DNA of 64,000 nucleotides from Alkalibacillus flavidus (GCF_040545925.1 NZ_JBEPMX010000001.1:62001-126000), one strand, 5' to 3'. Numbered from the stretch's first letter, positions 7,740 to 15,460 are shown. Program-made: numbers and translations. The notes: generated by a model not told the origin, from the letters alone.

Positions 7740-9271
7740 TACTCTTTCCGTCGCTTGAGGTTGTATTGTTTTGCTTCTTCTCGAAACGCTTTTACAATCG
7801 AGAAGATAATCATAATTAAGATAAACACAAACGGAAAGGCGGCAATGATTGAAGCCGTTTGTAAAGCGCCTAACCCCCCTTGCCATAACAGGACAGCTGC
7901 CGTTGCCGATTGGACGACACCCCATGACAATTTCACCTTCAAATCAGGATTTAAACTGCCACCTGTCGTTTGCATCCCTAACACAAATGTTGCTGAGTCC
8001 GCTGACGTAATAAAAAACGTACTAATAAGCAAAATCGCAAGCAAAGTCGTGATAAGTTGCAATGGATAGTTGTCGAGCACAGTAAATAAAGCGCCTTCAG
8101 CTCCGACGTCATTTATAATTGGTTGAATTGACATGCCCTCATGAAACTCAAGCGAAATCGCAGCACCACCAAATGCCGAAAACCATAATGCCCCAAAAAT
8201 CGTTGGCACTAATAACACGCCGATCACAAATTCTCGAACGGTCCGCCCTTTTGAGACCCGTGCGATAAACATACCGACAAACGGTGCCCACGCGATCCAC
8301 CAAGCCCAGTAGAAAATCGTCCAATCCTCTAACCACGTCGTGTTTTCTGGACTAAACGGTGTCGTCCTGAAACTCATAAACGGTAAGTTTTGAACGTAAC
8401 TACCAAGCGTCGTCGTAAAATAATTCATGATAAAATTCGTCGGTCCGGCAAATAGCATAAAAAAGAATAATAAAAACATTAAGACGATGTTGGTTGTGCT
8501 TAAATATTTAATCCCGCGGTCGAGGCCTGTTAACGCTGATAACATAAATAAAATGGTCACGACACCAATGATAATCAGTTGAGTGGTCACGGTGTTGGAG
8601 ATGTTGTCATTAACGAACCCGAGTCCGCTACTAATCTGTTGCGCTCCTAAGCCGAGCGATGTCGCAACACCAAACACTGTCGCAAACACAGCAATCGTAT
8701 TAACAGCTGTGCCAGAAGGACCATCCATTCGGTCACCCAACAATGGTTTTAATGTACTACTGATTAATCCAGGGGCGTCTTTACGAAATTGAAAATACGC
8801 TAATGCTAGCGCTAAGATGGCATAAATCGCCCAAGGGTGTAGTCCCCAGTGAAAAAAACTGTAACGCATCGCTACACGACCAGCTTCTCCGTCACTGGCA
8901 ACATCATAAGGCGGCGCATTAAAGTGTGAGATTGGCTCTGCAGCACCCCAAAATATCAGCCCAATCCCCATACCAGCGCTAAAAAGCATGCCAAACCACG
9001 TTAAATAATTGTACTCAGGTTCATCGTCATCTTTACCTAATACAATATTGCCATATTTCGAGACGATTAAGTATAACGCAAATATTAAAAAAGCTGTTGC
9101 GGATAATAGATAAAACCAGCCGAACTTGGAAACGAGAAACCCTTGAACGGTATTCGTGACCGTATTCAAATTCCAATTTGGCCACATGTTTTCAGGCACA
9201 ACACCCCAAGCGATAAATAGTAAAGCTAAAACGAGTGATATATAAAAGACCCGCGTGACAGATTTGTTCAT
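7739..9271 (-). CDS. BCCT-family compatible-solute transporter
   Basis: A 510-residue membrane protein with about twelve hydrophobic segments, of the betaine/choline/carnitine transporter family (OpuD/BetL type). The signature stretch WAWWIAWAPFVGMFIARVS near residues 325-345 includes the Trp cluster of the substrate site, and MGIGLIFWGAAEP near residue 95 is the conserved Met-Gly-rich region. Such carriers import glycine betaine or related osmolytes with sodium, fitting a salt-adapted cell. The second ATG was chosen (AAAGG 9 bases upstream); the first overlaps the ribosome site. The substrate cannot be read from sequence alone. It is transcribed alone and converges on pdhD. Confidence 0.92.
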   Translation of the reverse strand: MNKSVTRVFYISLVLALLFIAWGVVPENMWPNWNLNTVTNTVQGFLVSKFGWFYLLSATAFLIFALYLIVSKYGNIVLGKDDDEPEYNYLTWFGMLFSAGMGIGLIFWGAAEPISHFNAPPYDVASDGEAGRVAMRYSFFHWGLHPWAIYAILALALAYFQFRKDAPGLISSTLKPLLGDRMDGPSGTAVNTIAVFATVFGVATSLGLGAQQISSGLGFVNDNISNTVTTQLIIIGVVTILFMLSALTGLDRGIKYLSTTNIVLMFLLFFFMLFAGPTNFIMNYFTTTLGSYVQNLPFMSFRTTPFSPENTTWLEDWTIFYWAWWIAWAPFVGMFIARVSKGRTVREFVIGVLLVPTIFGALWFSAFGGAAISLEFHEGMSIQPIINDVGAEGALFTVLDNYPLQLITTLLAILLISTFFITSADSATFVLGMQTTGGSLNPDLKVKLSWGVVQSATAAVLLWQGGLGALQTASIIAAFPFVFILIMIIFSIVKAFREEAKQYNLKRRKE

Positions 9272-9362
9272 TGTTAACATCCTTTCTTAAGCAATCACGT
9301 AATGTTAGTTTTGGCGACTGTAACAGAATCATGCATGTTTCCAATTATTTTAAAAGAAGCTA

Positions 9363-9390
9363 TTCAAATCGATCAACCGTGATGTATAAT
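9363..9390 (+). promoter_or_regulatory. Candidate promoter of the polysaccharide deacetylase gene
   Basis: A consensus TATAAT (9385-9390) lies about 35 bases before the start codon, with a weak TTCAAA (9363-9368) 16 bases upstream. Confidence 0.5.
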
Positions 9391-9424
9391 TAACTTATAG
9401 ACAATCAAGAGGGGGATGTTGTAA

Positions 9425-10345
9425 ATGAAGCAGTGGTTCATAATTTTAATGGTGGGGATAATGGCTATATTAGCTGCATGTGGCGATAATAGTGCCGACC
9501 AGGTACAGTCTGAAGAACAGTCTGAAGAAGAACAAGTAGCTGAAGAAAACGAAAAAGATAATGACGAAACAGAAAGTGATAAGAGTAATTCGGATGATGA
9601 GTCAGAAACGGAAGAGCAGTCAAATGAGAGTGAACAAGAAAGCGAATCAACGAACGAAGAGAGCACAAAAGAAGACAATGCTGAAGTAGACAAGGATGAA
9701 GAGAAAGAAACGCTTTATGAAATGAATAATGTGTGGGCGTTTGACCCGATCGATGATGCGCCATCAGACGTTGTGTTATTAACGATTGATGATGGGCCAG
9801 ATGGACATATGTTAGATATGGCCAAGACGCTAAACGATTTAGGTGCGAAGGCGATATTTTTTGTGAACGGCATTTTTATGAATGATGATGAAAGTCGGGC
9901 GATTGTTAAACAAATCCATGACATGGGTTTTGCAATCGGGAATCACACGTATGGACATGAAAATTTGAGTAACTTAAGCGCAGCAGAACAACGTGACCAA
10001 ATCGTGTCACTCAATGAGTTGATTGAAGATGTGACAGGGGAGAAACCTAACTTTTTCCGCGCACCACATGGGATTAATACGGATGTGGCAAGACAAGTGG
10101 TGCAAGAAGAAGGGATGCTGTTAATGAATTGGTCATACGGTTATGATTTTAAGCAAGATTATATGGAAAAAGATGCGATTGCAGACATCATGGTTAATAC
10201 AGAGTTGTTATCAGACGGGGCGAATTTATTAATGCACGACCGCGAATGGACGAACGCTGCATTAGAAGATATCGTCACGGGATTACGAGACAAAGGCTAT
10301 GACATGCTCGATCCTGATACGATTTCATTACCGACAGATGAATGA
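9425..10345 (+). CDS. Polysaccharide deacetylase lipoprotein
   Basis: A 306-residue exported enzyme of carbohydrate esterase family 4. It has a lipoprotein signal with LAAC (Cys19), an acidic low-complexity linker (about 20-98, rich in Glu, Asp, Ser), and a NodB-type domain with TIDDGPD (120-126), the HxxxH metal motif HTYGH (174-178) and RAPHG (212-216). The usual motif-1 TFDDGP is TIDDGP here, which keeps the catalytic Asp and the metal-binding Asp (122, 123). It probably removes N-acetyl groups from peptidoglycan or another wall glycan; the substrate is not determined. It is a single gene with its own promoter and terminator. Confidence 0.9.
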   Translation: MKQWFIILMVGIMAILAACGDNSADQVQSEEQSEEEQVAEENEKDNDETESDKSNSDDESETEEQSNESEQESESTNEESTKEDNAEVDKDEEKETLYEMNNVWAFDPIDDAPSDVVLLTIDDGPDGHMLDMAKTLNDLGAKAIFFVNGIFMNDDESRAIVKQIHDMGFAIGNHTYGHENLSNLSAAEQRDQIVSLNELIEDVTGEKPNFFRAPHGINTDVARQVVQEEGMLLMNWSYGYDFKQDYMEKDAIADIMVNTELLSDGANLLMHDREWTNAALEDIVTGLRDKGYDMLDPDTISLPTDE

Positions 10346-10347
10346 TG

Positions 10348-10380
10348 ATAAACTTGGCGCTAAGCCAAGTTTATTTTTTT
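10348..10380 (+). terminator. Terminator of the polysaccharide deacetylase gene
   Basis: An 11-bp perfect stem (10348-10358 with 10364-10374) with a 5-base loop, followed by a run of T. Confidence 0.92.
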
Positions 10381-10393
10381 GGCCACGACTTGT

Positions 10394-10491
10394 AGTTATG
10401 AGATAAATGCCAGCATTTATCTCATAACTCAGCTCATTTTTGAGATAAGTTAATGCGTTTTTGAAATAAATAAGGTGAATTATTTCAAAAA
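10394..10491. repeat. Paired-palindrome intergenic element, copy B
   Basis: First palindrome: 17-bp arms 10394-10410 and 10413-10429 with a 2-base centre. Second: 12-bp arms 10458-10469 and 10480-10491 around a 10-base centre. The spacer contains TTTGAGATAAG. Aligned with copy A, the outer arm (GTTAT...ATAAC), the spacer GAGATAA and the second arm (TTTTGAAATAA...TTATTTCAAAA) are shared, while the middle of the first palindrome differs on both arms so that pairing is kept. It sits just upstream of the SR1 promoter. Confidence 0.8.
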
Positions 10492-10507
10492 TAATTTATA
10501 TAACCTA

Positions 10508-10536
10508 TTGCAAAAATTAGTATGACATAATATACT
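10508..10536 (+). promoter_or_regulatory. SR1 promoter with CcpN-like operator
   Basis: TTGCAA and TATACT are 17 bases apart, a good vegetative promoter. TATGACATAAT (10521-10531) overlaps the -10 region and matches 10 of 11 positions of the CcpN consensus TRTGHYATAYW as I remember it. In B. subtilis CcpN represses sr1 under glycolytic conditions, so the same control is likely here. Confidence 0.7.
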
Positions 10537-10585
10537 GTTATTAACCTAAAATTATATCATTTTCATTAGAAAAGGAGCGATTGTG

Positions 10586-10690
10586 ATGGGTACAATTGTA
10601 TGCAAAACGTGCCAACGTGTTATCGACCATTTTGAGGTCGAGAAAGTCACAGTGTTATACAGCAACCACTGTTCATGCCACAAACAGTAA
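10586..10690 (+). CDS. sr1P: GapA-binding peptide SR1P
   Basis: A 34-residue peptide that begins MGTIVCKTCQRVIDHFEVEK and continues VTVLY with a C-terminal CSCHK. The MGTIVC start, the C-x-x-C pair, H-F-E-x-E-K and the V-T-x-L-Y segment are the hallmarks of SR1P, which binds the glycolytic glyceraldehyde-3-phosphate dehydrogenase GapA and aids RNase J1 activity in B. subtilis. AAAGGAGCGATTGTG precedes the ATG. It is slightly shorter than the B. subtilis peptide at the C-terminus but keeps the Cys/His-rich end. The match is by family memory. Confidence 0.85.
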   Translation: MGTIVCKTCQRVIDHFEVEKVTVLYSNHCSCHKQ

Positions 10691-10720
10691 TTTGAAAACG
10701 CTATCATTATCGCAACAAGG

Positions 10721-10751
10721 ATGCACACGGTTTTAATCCGTGTGCATTTTT
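10721..10751 (+). terminator. SR1 terminator
   Basis: ATGCACACGG (10721-10730) pairs perfectly with CCGTGTGCAT (10738-10747), 7-base loop, then a T-run to 10751. Confidence 0.92.
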
Positions 10752-10796
10752 CATTTGTAATAAACATGCTATACTATTTTAAAAAGGAGTGATTGG

Positions 10797-11756
10797 GTGG
10801 GCATTCAAACGCGTGTAACATCATTATTAAATATTGAGTGGCCGATTATTCAAGGTGGTCTTGCACATTTAGCTTATTCTGATCTTGCTGCAACTGTTTC
10901 CAATGCGGGTGGCCTAGGTCAAATAACAGCGATGAGTTTGCCGAGTGAAGAAGCGTTACGTGACGAAATACATAAAGTGAAACAATTAACGGACAAACCT
11001 TTTGGTGTTAATTTTGCGATCGGGCAAGGTCATCGAGAATTTCAACACATGGTGCAAGTCGCCATCGATGAAGATGTGCCTGTCATATCTGTTACAGGTG
11101 GGAACCCGAAACCCGTTCTTGAGCAAGTGGAAGGGACGACCATCAAAACCCTTGTTCTTGTTGCTGCGAAACGACAAGCTGAAAAAGCAGCCGAACTTGG
11201 CGCTGATGCCGTCATGGTTGTCGGACATGAAGGTGGTGGTCACATTGGGCGAGACGATGTGAGCACGTTCGTTTTGATTCCTGAAGTCGTTGATGCCGTC
11301 GACATTCCTGTTATTGCATCAGGTGGCATTAGTGATGGACGTGGATTAATGGCCGCCTTAGCATTAGGTGCAGAAGGTGTTGAGATGGGAACTCGTTTTA
11401 TCGCGACTCAAGAATGCGTTCACGCACACGAGCGGTACAAACAAGATTTAGTAAAAGCCGATGCATCATCGACTGTCGTCATTAAATCATCGCTCGGACA
11501 ACCTGCGCGAGCGTTGAAAAATGAATGGACAGATGAGATATTAAATTTAGAAGCAGATGGTGCTGGTTATGAAGGGCTTAAAGATTATATAAGTGGCCAT
11601 GCGAACAAACGTTATATATACGATGGGCAAACGGATGAAGGCTTTGGCTGGGCCGGTCAAGTAGCTATGCGAATTCGTGACATCCCAACAGTTCACGATT
11701 TGTTTAAATCAATAGAACAAGACGTCAATACAATCAAACAAACATGGCAAACATAA
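10797..11756 (+). CDS. NAD(P)H-dependent flavin oxidoreductase, nitronate monooxygenase/FabK-like
   Basis: A 319-residue FMN-binding TIM-barrel protein. PIIQGGLAHLA at the N-terminus, the VGHEGGGHIGR motif (about residues 140-150) and IASGGISDGRGLMAALALGA with EMGTRF are the conserved FMN and substrate-loop elements of the 2-nitropropane dioxygenase/FabK family. Members oxidise nitronates or reduce enoyl-ACP; sequence alone does not separate them. The GTG start has AAGGAGTGA about 5 bases upstream. It stands where B. subtilis carries speA, which is absent. It probably shares a transcript with yktA, whose start is 12 bases downstream. Confidence 0.85.
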   Translation: MGIQTRVTSLLNIEWPIIQGGLAHLAYSDLAATVSNAGGLGQITAMSLPSEEALRDEIHKVKQLTDKPFGVNFAIGQGHREFQHMVQVAIDEDVPVISVTGGNPKPVLEQVEGTTIKTLVLVAAKRQAEKAAELGADAVMVVGHEGGGHIGRDDVSTFVLIPEVVDAVDIPVIASGGISDGRGLMAALALGAEGVEMGTRFIATQECVHAHERYKQDLVKADASSTVVIKSSLGQPARALKNEWTDEILNLEADGAGYEGLKDYISGHANKRYIYDGQTDEGFGWAGQVAMRIRDIPTVHDLFKSIEQDVNTIKQTWQT

Positions 11757-11768
11757 GAGGTGAATCAT

Positions 11769-12041
11769 ATGAACTACCATTATCCAATAGACCCTGAGTG
11801 GTCGACAGAAGAAGTGATGCAAGTCATTCAATTTTTTAATACGATCGAATCAGCGTATGAAGATTCCGTTAAAGCATCACAAGTCCTACACGATTACAAA
11901 CAATTTAAAACGATCGTCCCGGCTAAAAGCGATGAAAAATCAATGTTTAAAGACTTTGAGAAGCAGACAGATTATGTTCCATATCAAGTCGTGAAAAAAG
12001 CTCAATCACTATCAGAAGATGACACGTTGTCAATGACGTAA
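11769..12041 (+). CDS. yktA: UPF0223 family protein YktA
   Basis: A 90-residue protein starting MNYHYPIDPEWSTEEVMQVI, with the YPxDxxWST-E start and the central FK.IVPAKSDEK stretch typical of UPF0223. Function is unknown. It is predicted to be a small helical cytoplasmic protein. The ATG at 11769 has GAGGTGA just upstream, so the earlier GTG (11760), which lies inside that site, was not used. Position beside yktB and yktC is as in B. subtilis. Confidence 0.88.
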   Translation: MNYHYPIDPEWSTEEVMQVIQFFNTIESAYEDSVKASQVLHDYKQFKTIVPAKSDEKSMFKDFEKQTDYVPYQVVKKAQSLSEDDTLSMT

Positions 12042-12042
12042 A

Positions 12043-12077
12043 AACACCCCAAAGGCTTTATGAGCCTTTGGGGTGTT
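12043..12077. terminator. Bidirectional terminator between yktA and yktB
   Basis: A perfect 15-bp stem (12043-12057 with 12063-12077) and 5-base loop. It lies between convergent genes and has A/T runs on both sides. Confidence 0.85.
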
Positions 12078-12080
12078 CCA

Positions 12081-12722
12081 TTATTCCACATGAACTTGTT
12101 TCGTTAAATCGTAAAGTGGCATAAGTTTTTTGACTGTGTCTTCAAATAAAGCCATCATCTGGTCTTCATCTTGAAGGCGTTCGTCATCGCGATCGAACGT
12201 TTGGCCACATAAAATTTCAGCTTTTTTCACCGTTTCTAAACGATCAACAAGTTCGTCAAATTGACCATTTTTCATATCTTCGTGACTAATCGTGTCTGGT
12301 TTCATATGATCTTTTGACCAAACGAAATGATCAGGGATTTGGCTTAACACATCTTGTTTGTTCGCTTTTAATTGTTTCGCAAAGTCGGTTTTGATCGGAC
12401 TTTCATAAATAACCGCAAACCAAATGAAGACGTGTGATTCCCACATGCCTACTTGGAAGTGAGGCAGTTTTTTATAGCCACGATTATTACTCGCAAGCGC
12501 CGCCCACGTATCGTTAGGTGGGTTCGTTTTACGGCGTGCGTGTTTCGCTACGTGGACATACATTTGATCGCCTGCAAGTGACGAAACAGTCGGTTCTAAT
12601 CGTTCAGCAATGTCTTGTAATTTAGGTGAAATTCGGCTCTTCAATTCGGTCATACGTTCATCGAGACCGTCGATTGTAAATACGTCAAAATCAGCTTGGG
12701 TAAAGCCGTTAAATGTCGTCAT
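12081..12722 (-). CDS. yktB: DUF1054 family protein YktB
   Basis: A 213-residue protein of the DUF1054/UPF0637 family, beginning MTTFNGFTQADFDVFTIDGL. The central VGMWESHVFIWFAVIYESP and the preceding HARRKTNPPNDTW segment are family-typical. Function is not established; no catalytic motif is visible to me. The start has AAAAAGGAGCGA upstream. It is transcribed opposite to yktA and yktC, as in B. subtilis. Confidence 0.88.
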   Translation of the reverse strand: MTTFNGFTQADFDVFTIDGLDERMTELKSRISPKLQDIAERLEPTVSSLAGDQMYVHVAKHARRKTNPPNDTWAALASNNRGYKKLPHFQVGMWESHVFIWFAVIYESPIKTDFAKQLKANKQDVLSQIPDHFVWSKDHMKPDTISHEDMKNGQFDELVDRLETVKKAEILCGQTFDRDDERLQDEDQMMALFEDTVKKLMPLYDLTKQVHVE

Positions 12723-12838
12723 ATAATCGCTCCTTTTTCATCTTAGCGTCAGTGTTTGCCATTATTCGATTGTTATTTTAACATATTTTAGCCATGCTTT
12801 CGTCTGAAACCTTTTATCTTATATGACAATCGGATTTT

Positions 12839-12847
12839 TGTTATAAT
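12839..12847 (+). promoter_or_regulatory. Extended -10 promoter of yktC
   Basis: TGT followed by TATAAT, with a partial -35 (TTATAT, 12819-12824) 17 bases upstream, about 38 bases before the start codon. Confidence 0.6.
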
Positions 12848-12884
12848 AAACGTATTGAACTGAGATGACAAAGGAGTTCTGTCA

Positions 12885-13685
12885 ATGAATGAAGATACGA
12901 CGCAACACATGTTACAACAAGCGAAGCAGTGGGTGTATGAAGCAGGCGATTTAATCAAAGAGATGATGGAACGCCCATATGAGATTAATACAAAAAAAGA
13001 CCGTAAAGACCTCGTGACAGAAGTTGATAAGGCAACAGAACAATTTTTGTTAGATCGTATTCGAAACGTGTACCCTCACCATCAAGTGATGGGAGAAGAA
13101 GGGGTTGGTGAAAAAGTTGAATCGTTAGACGGGACGGTTTGGATAATCGATCCGATCGATGGGACGATGAATTTTGTTCATCAAGGCCGTTTCTTTGCGA
13201 TTTCAGTTGGTATTTACGTCGATGGTGTTGGCGAAATTGGATTGATTTATGATGTGATGAATGATGATTTGTATGAAGCTCGGCGTGGTGGAGGCGCTTA
13301 TAAAAATGGCAAAGCGTTAAACCGATTAGACCAAACGAAAGCCATTGATGATGCGCTTGTCGGATTGAATAACGTATGGGCGACACCGAATCGTCGATTA
13401 AAAGAAGAAGCTATTCATGATTTGGTCCGTCATGTGAAAGGGACGAGATCGTACGGATCTGCAGCGTTAGAATTTGCCTTTATTGCAGAAGGTATTATCG
13501 ATGCGTATGTCACGATGCGTTTAGCACCTTGGGATGTCGCGGCTGGTATGATCTTAGTCGATGAAGTCGGAGGTAAAACGAGTCGCGTCGACGGTGAACC
13601 GCTCGATTTGTTGCGGGAAAATACGGTCCTATGTGCTAATCAAGCGATTCATGACGACGTGTTGCGTTATATCGTACCGAAATAA
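12885..13685 (+). CDS. yktC: Inositol monophosphatase family phosphatase YktC
   Basis: A 266-residue Mg2+-dependent, Li+-sensitive type phosphatase. Metal-site motifs are intact: GEEG (near residues 73-76), IDPIDGT with Asp89 and Asp92, and WDVAAG near residue 217. DLVTEVDKATE near residue 43 is the mobile-loop motif. The family dephosphorylates inositol phosphates, and some bacterial members act on NADP or fructose-1,6-bisphosphate. The physiological substrate in Bacilli is uncertain. AAAGGAG is 8 bases upstream of the start. Confidence 0.92.
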   Translation: MNEDTTQHMLQQAKQWVYEAGDLIKEMMERPYEINTKKDRKDLVTEVDKATEQFLLDRIRNVYPHHQVMGEEGVGEKVESLDGTVWIIDPIDGTMNFVHQGRFFAISVGIYVDGVGEIGLIYDVMNDDLYEARRGGGAYKNGKALNRLDQTKAIDDALVGLNNVWATPNRRLKEEAIHDLVRHVKGTRSYGSAALEFAFIAEGIIDAYVTMRLAPWDVAAGMILVDEVGGKTSRVDGEPLDLLRENTVLCANQAIHDDVLRYIVPK

Positions 13686-13688
13686 ATA

Positions 13689-13720
13689 AAACGAGCGCTC
13701 ATAGACATGGGCGCTCGTTT
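13689..13720. terminator. Terminator shared by yktC and ylaF
   Basis: AAACGAGCGC (13689-13698) pairs with GCGCTCGTTT (13711-13720). The right arm overlaps the ylaF stop codon, so it mainly serves yktC. Confidence 0.7.
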
Positions 13721-13898
13721 ATTCATCTTCGCGCATATATGCACGTTTTAATTTAAATCCATAACCCATTAAGGCTAATCCTGAGAAGAAAAATAAAGCC
13801 ATTAATCCATAATTTCGTTCACTAATGACAATCGCAGTTGCAATATAGCAAGAGACGATGACAATGGCGAGTAATAACATTTTCGTTTCGTATTTCAT
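13719..13898 (-). CDS. ylaF: DUF5325 family membrane protein YlaF
   Basis: A 59-residue protein with two hydrophobic helices (about 5-25 and 32-50) and a basic C-terminus (KLKRAYMREDE). Length, the MKYETKMLLLAIVI start and the position next to ylaH match YlaF. Function is unknown. The ATG was chosen because GAGGTGAAAATC directly precedes it; longer upstream frames have no ribosome site. In B. subtilis typA lies between ylaF and ylaH; it is absent here. Confidence 0.8.
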   Translation of the reverse strand: MKYETKMLLLAIVIVSCYIATAIVISERNYGLMALFFFSGLALMGYGFKLKRAYMREDE

Positions 13899-14027
13899 GA
13901 TTTTCACCTCATTCATGTTAAGTGTACATGATGTGACAAAATTTGAAAACATACAATTCATAACTAGCATTAACTTTTTTCATTTAGTATGATGGTGAAG
14001 GATAGAAGGAAGAAGAGAGGGATCAAT

Positions 14028-14354
14028 GTGGATTCAGAATCAATACATGCAGCTGACCAACATTTCGAGTTTGCCCCGATTGAGCGTTATTTTTTAGTTG
14101 ATATTGGTGGGGATGCTGGCTTTTGGTTGTTATTTTTAGCGATTGCGGTATTTGCGATCGTGACGTATAAATTAGGTTTTGCTAAACAATTACCGTTAGG
14201 GAAATCGCTAATCGTCTACGCGCTTTTAGTTGTAGGGTGCTTCCTACTGATTATATTTGCGATATTCTCGCTACCTATTGTTGAAGTCCTTATCATCGTA
14301 TCAGCCGTTTTAGGTATATACCGTTTCCGCCTCCACCGCGAACGGCAAAGTTAG
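14028..14354 (+). CDS. ylaH: YlaH-like membrane protein
   Basis: A 108-residue protein with an N-terminal soluble part containing the family motif FEFAPIERYFLVDIGG, three hydrophobic helices from about residue 35 to 95, and a basic end. This matches the YlaH-like family of unknown function. The GTG start was chosen because GAGAGGG lies 6-7 bases upstream; earlier ATGs lack a ribosome site. The neighbours ylaF and ylaI support the assignment. Confidence 0.82.
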   Translation: MDSESIHAADQHFEFAPIERYFLVDIGGDAGFWLLFLAIAVFAIVTYKLGFAKQLPLGKSLIVYALLVVGCFLLIIFAIFSLPIVEVLIIVSAVLGIYRFRLHRERQS

Positions 14355-14381
14355 ATGTTATGGTAAATTGGAATGAACTAA

Positions 14382-14731
14382 GGGGCTGGGACAGAAGGGC
14401 ATTAAATTTTGTAAAAGGCGAATGTTTGAACATCATAGCAGTTAAGCACTAATGAAGCGGAATCAAAACACGTAGACGCCTGCGGGAACAGCACGCGTCT
14501 CGAGACCACGCAAGCCCCGCTTTTGGGCTGAGGGATGCACCTGCGTCTTCTCGTAACGCTTCGAAGCAGGCTTCCTCGGTGCAAGTTGCACGAAAGCTTT
14601 CGCGATGATGTTGCCTGGCTCGAGCCGTGCCCCGGTAAAGGAAACACGGCGATTGCGCCAGCAGAGCCGATGTTGAGCTTATGTCACGGAGAACCAAGCG
14701 AAGTGTTTTGATGGAGCGTTATTCAAACCAG
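14382..14731. repeat. GC-rich Bacillaceae-type intergenic repeat
   Basis: This stretch is visibly richer in G+C than its surroundings and starts GGGGCTGGGACAGAAGGGC. A core at 14462-14712 is bounded by the perfect inverted pair ATCAAAACAC and GTGTTTTGAT. Inside are words such as GACGCCTGCGGGAACAGC and GGCTTCCTCGG, familiar to me from intergenic repeats of many Bacillaceae. It has no supported gene; minus-strand frames of about 80 codons have no ribosome site and arise from low stop density. I take it for a non-autonomous repeat of unknown mobilisation. Confidence 0.6.
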
Positions 14732-14774
14732 AAAACCCGAACGATTTAATTAAAAAATAAATCGTCCGGGTTTT
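14732..14774. terminator. Bidirectional terminator between ylaH and ylaI
   Basis: A 17-bp stem with one mismatch (14732-14748 with 14758-14774), 9-base A-rich loop, A4 on the left and T4 on the right. Confidence 0.82.
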
Positions 14775-14831
14775 ACATTACTGAATTAGGTTTTCTTCCA
14801 AGCTCTTTATTGTTCTTCAATCAATACTAAC

Positions 14832-15032
14832 TTAAATATAATCATCAAATTCATCCGTCTTATAAAAAGTGAAGTCGTTTGATTGTTTGCGCTTGTTTGT
14901 TTTGTCTGTAATACGTTCGTTGCATTCATCGCATAAGTAAGACATTTTGCGTTTTTTGCGCATTTGTTTAGCTAATAATGAATGTGAATCTATTCGGTCG
15001 ACTTGATCACAAATGACACACTGTGCTCGCAT
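14832..15032 (-). CDS. ylaI: DUF2197 zinc-ribbon-like protein YlaI
   Basis: A 66-residue protein with two CxxC pairs, CVIC near residue 5 and CDEC near residue 35, which suggests a treble-clef or zinc-ribbon fold. The middle is highly basic (KQMRKKRKM). This matches the YlaI family of unknown function. The ATG at 15032 has GAGGTGAAGGGA upstream; the longer upstream reading frame has no ribosome site. The order ylaH-ylaI-ylaJ is conserved. Confidence 0.85.
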   Translation of the reverse strand: MRAQCVICDQVDRIDSHSLLAKQMRKKRKMSYLCDECNERITDKTNKRKQSNDFTFYKTDEFDDYI

Positions 15033-15164
15033 TCCCTTCACCTCGAATTCTTGTCCGTCTATGAAGGTATTATAGCACGTGTGGAAATCCATTGTCATTT
15101 TTATGTTTGAAAACAATCTGACCGGGAATACCATTATTAAGAAAACATAATGGAGGGTCTTACT

Positions 15165-15419
15165 ATGGCTAGAAAACTCATTTTATCGTCAGCAATTGCT
15201 GCAGGTGCAGCGGTTACGTCTTACTTATTAATTGATGAAAACAGACGTCAGCAAGTCAAAAATAAATTTAATGAATTCAAACAGTATATGTCTAATGAAT
15301 CCGATTTTCCAATTGAAGAAGCGGGCAAACCAGAATTAGACGATATTGAAAATGCAGATATGGTAGCTGAAGGCTCTCAGTTCGGCGTACAATATTACAA
15401 TGAAGTGAAGTCAGAATAA
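15165..15419 (+). CDS. Small YtxH-like membrane-anchored protein
   Basis: An 84-residue protein with an N-terminal hydrophobic segment (residues 5-21, AIAAGAAVTSYLLID) followed by an Arg/Lys/Gln-rich helix (NRRQQVKNKFNEFKQYM) and an acidic C-terminal half. This single-anchor plus charged-helix layout resembles YtxH-type general stress proteins, but the match is to shape only and I do not recognise the family. GGAGGG lies 7 bases before the ATG at 15165. It lies alone on the plus strand between ylaI and ylaJ. Confidence 0.7.
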   Translation: MARKLILSSAIAAGAAVTSYLLIDENRRQQVKNKFNEFKQYMSNESDFPIEEAGKPELDDIENADMVAEGSQFGVQYYNEVKSE

Positions 15420-15423
15420 ACGA

Positions 15424-15456
15424 GACTCCCAAAAAGTTTTGGCCTTTTTGGGAGTT
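15424..15456 (+). terminator. Terminator of the small membrane-anchored protein gene
   Basis: ACTCCCAAAAAG (15424-15435) pairs with CTTTTTGGGAGT (15445-15456; one bulge or G-T pair tolerated near the loop GTTTTGGC). A T-rich stretch follows. Confidence 0.65.
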
Positions 15457-15460
15457 ATTT

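Larger units (their letters stand above)
10543..10751 (+). ncRNA. sr1: Dual-function small RNA SR1
   Basis: The interval between the predicted start (about 7 bases after TATACT) and the terminator T-run is about 209 nucleotides, close to the roughly 205 nt of B. subtilis SR1, and it contains the SR1P reading frame. In B. subtilis SR1 also base-pairs with ahrC mRNA; whether pairing is conserved here cannot be judged without the ahrC sequence. The position downstream of the pdh genes is also as in B. subtilis. The exact 5' end is inferred. Confidence 0.78.

Noticed and set aside
14402..14697. Minus-strand frames of about 81-82 codons in the G+C-rich repeat
   Set aside because: No ribosome site, Arg/Ser/Cys-rich nonsense composition, and two overlapping frames in the same repeat; they result from low stop density in G+C-rich DNA.
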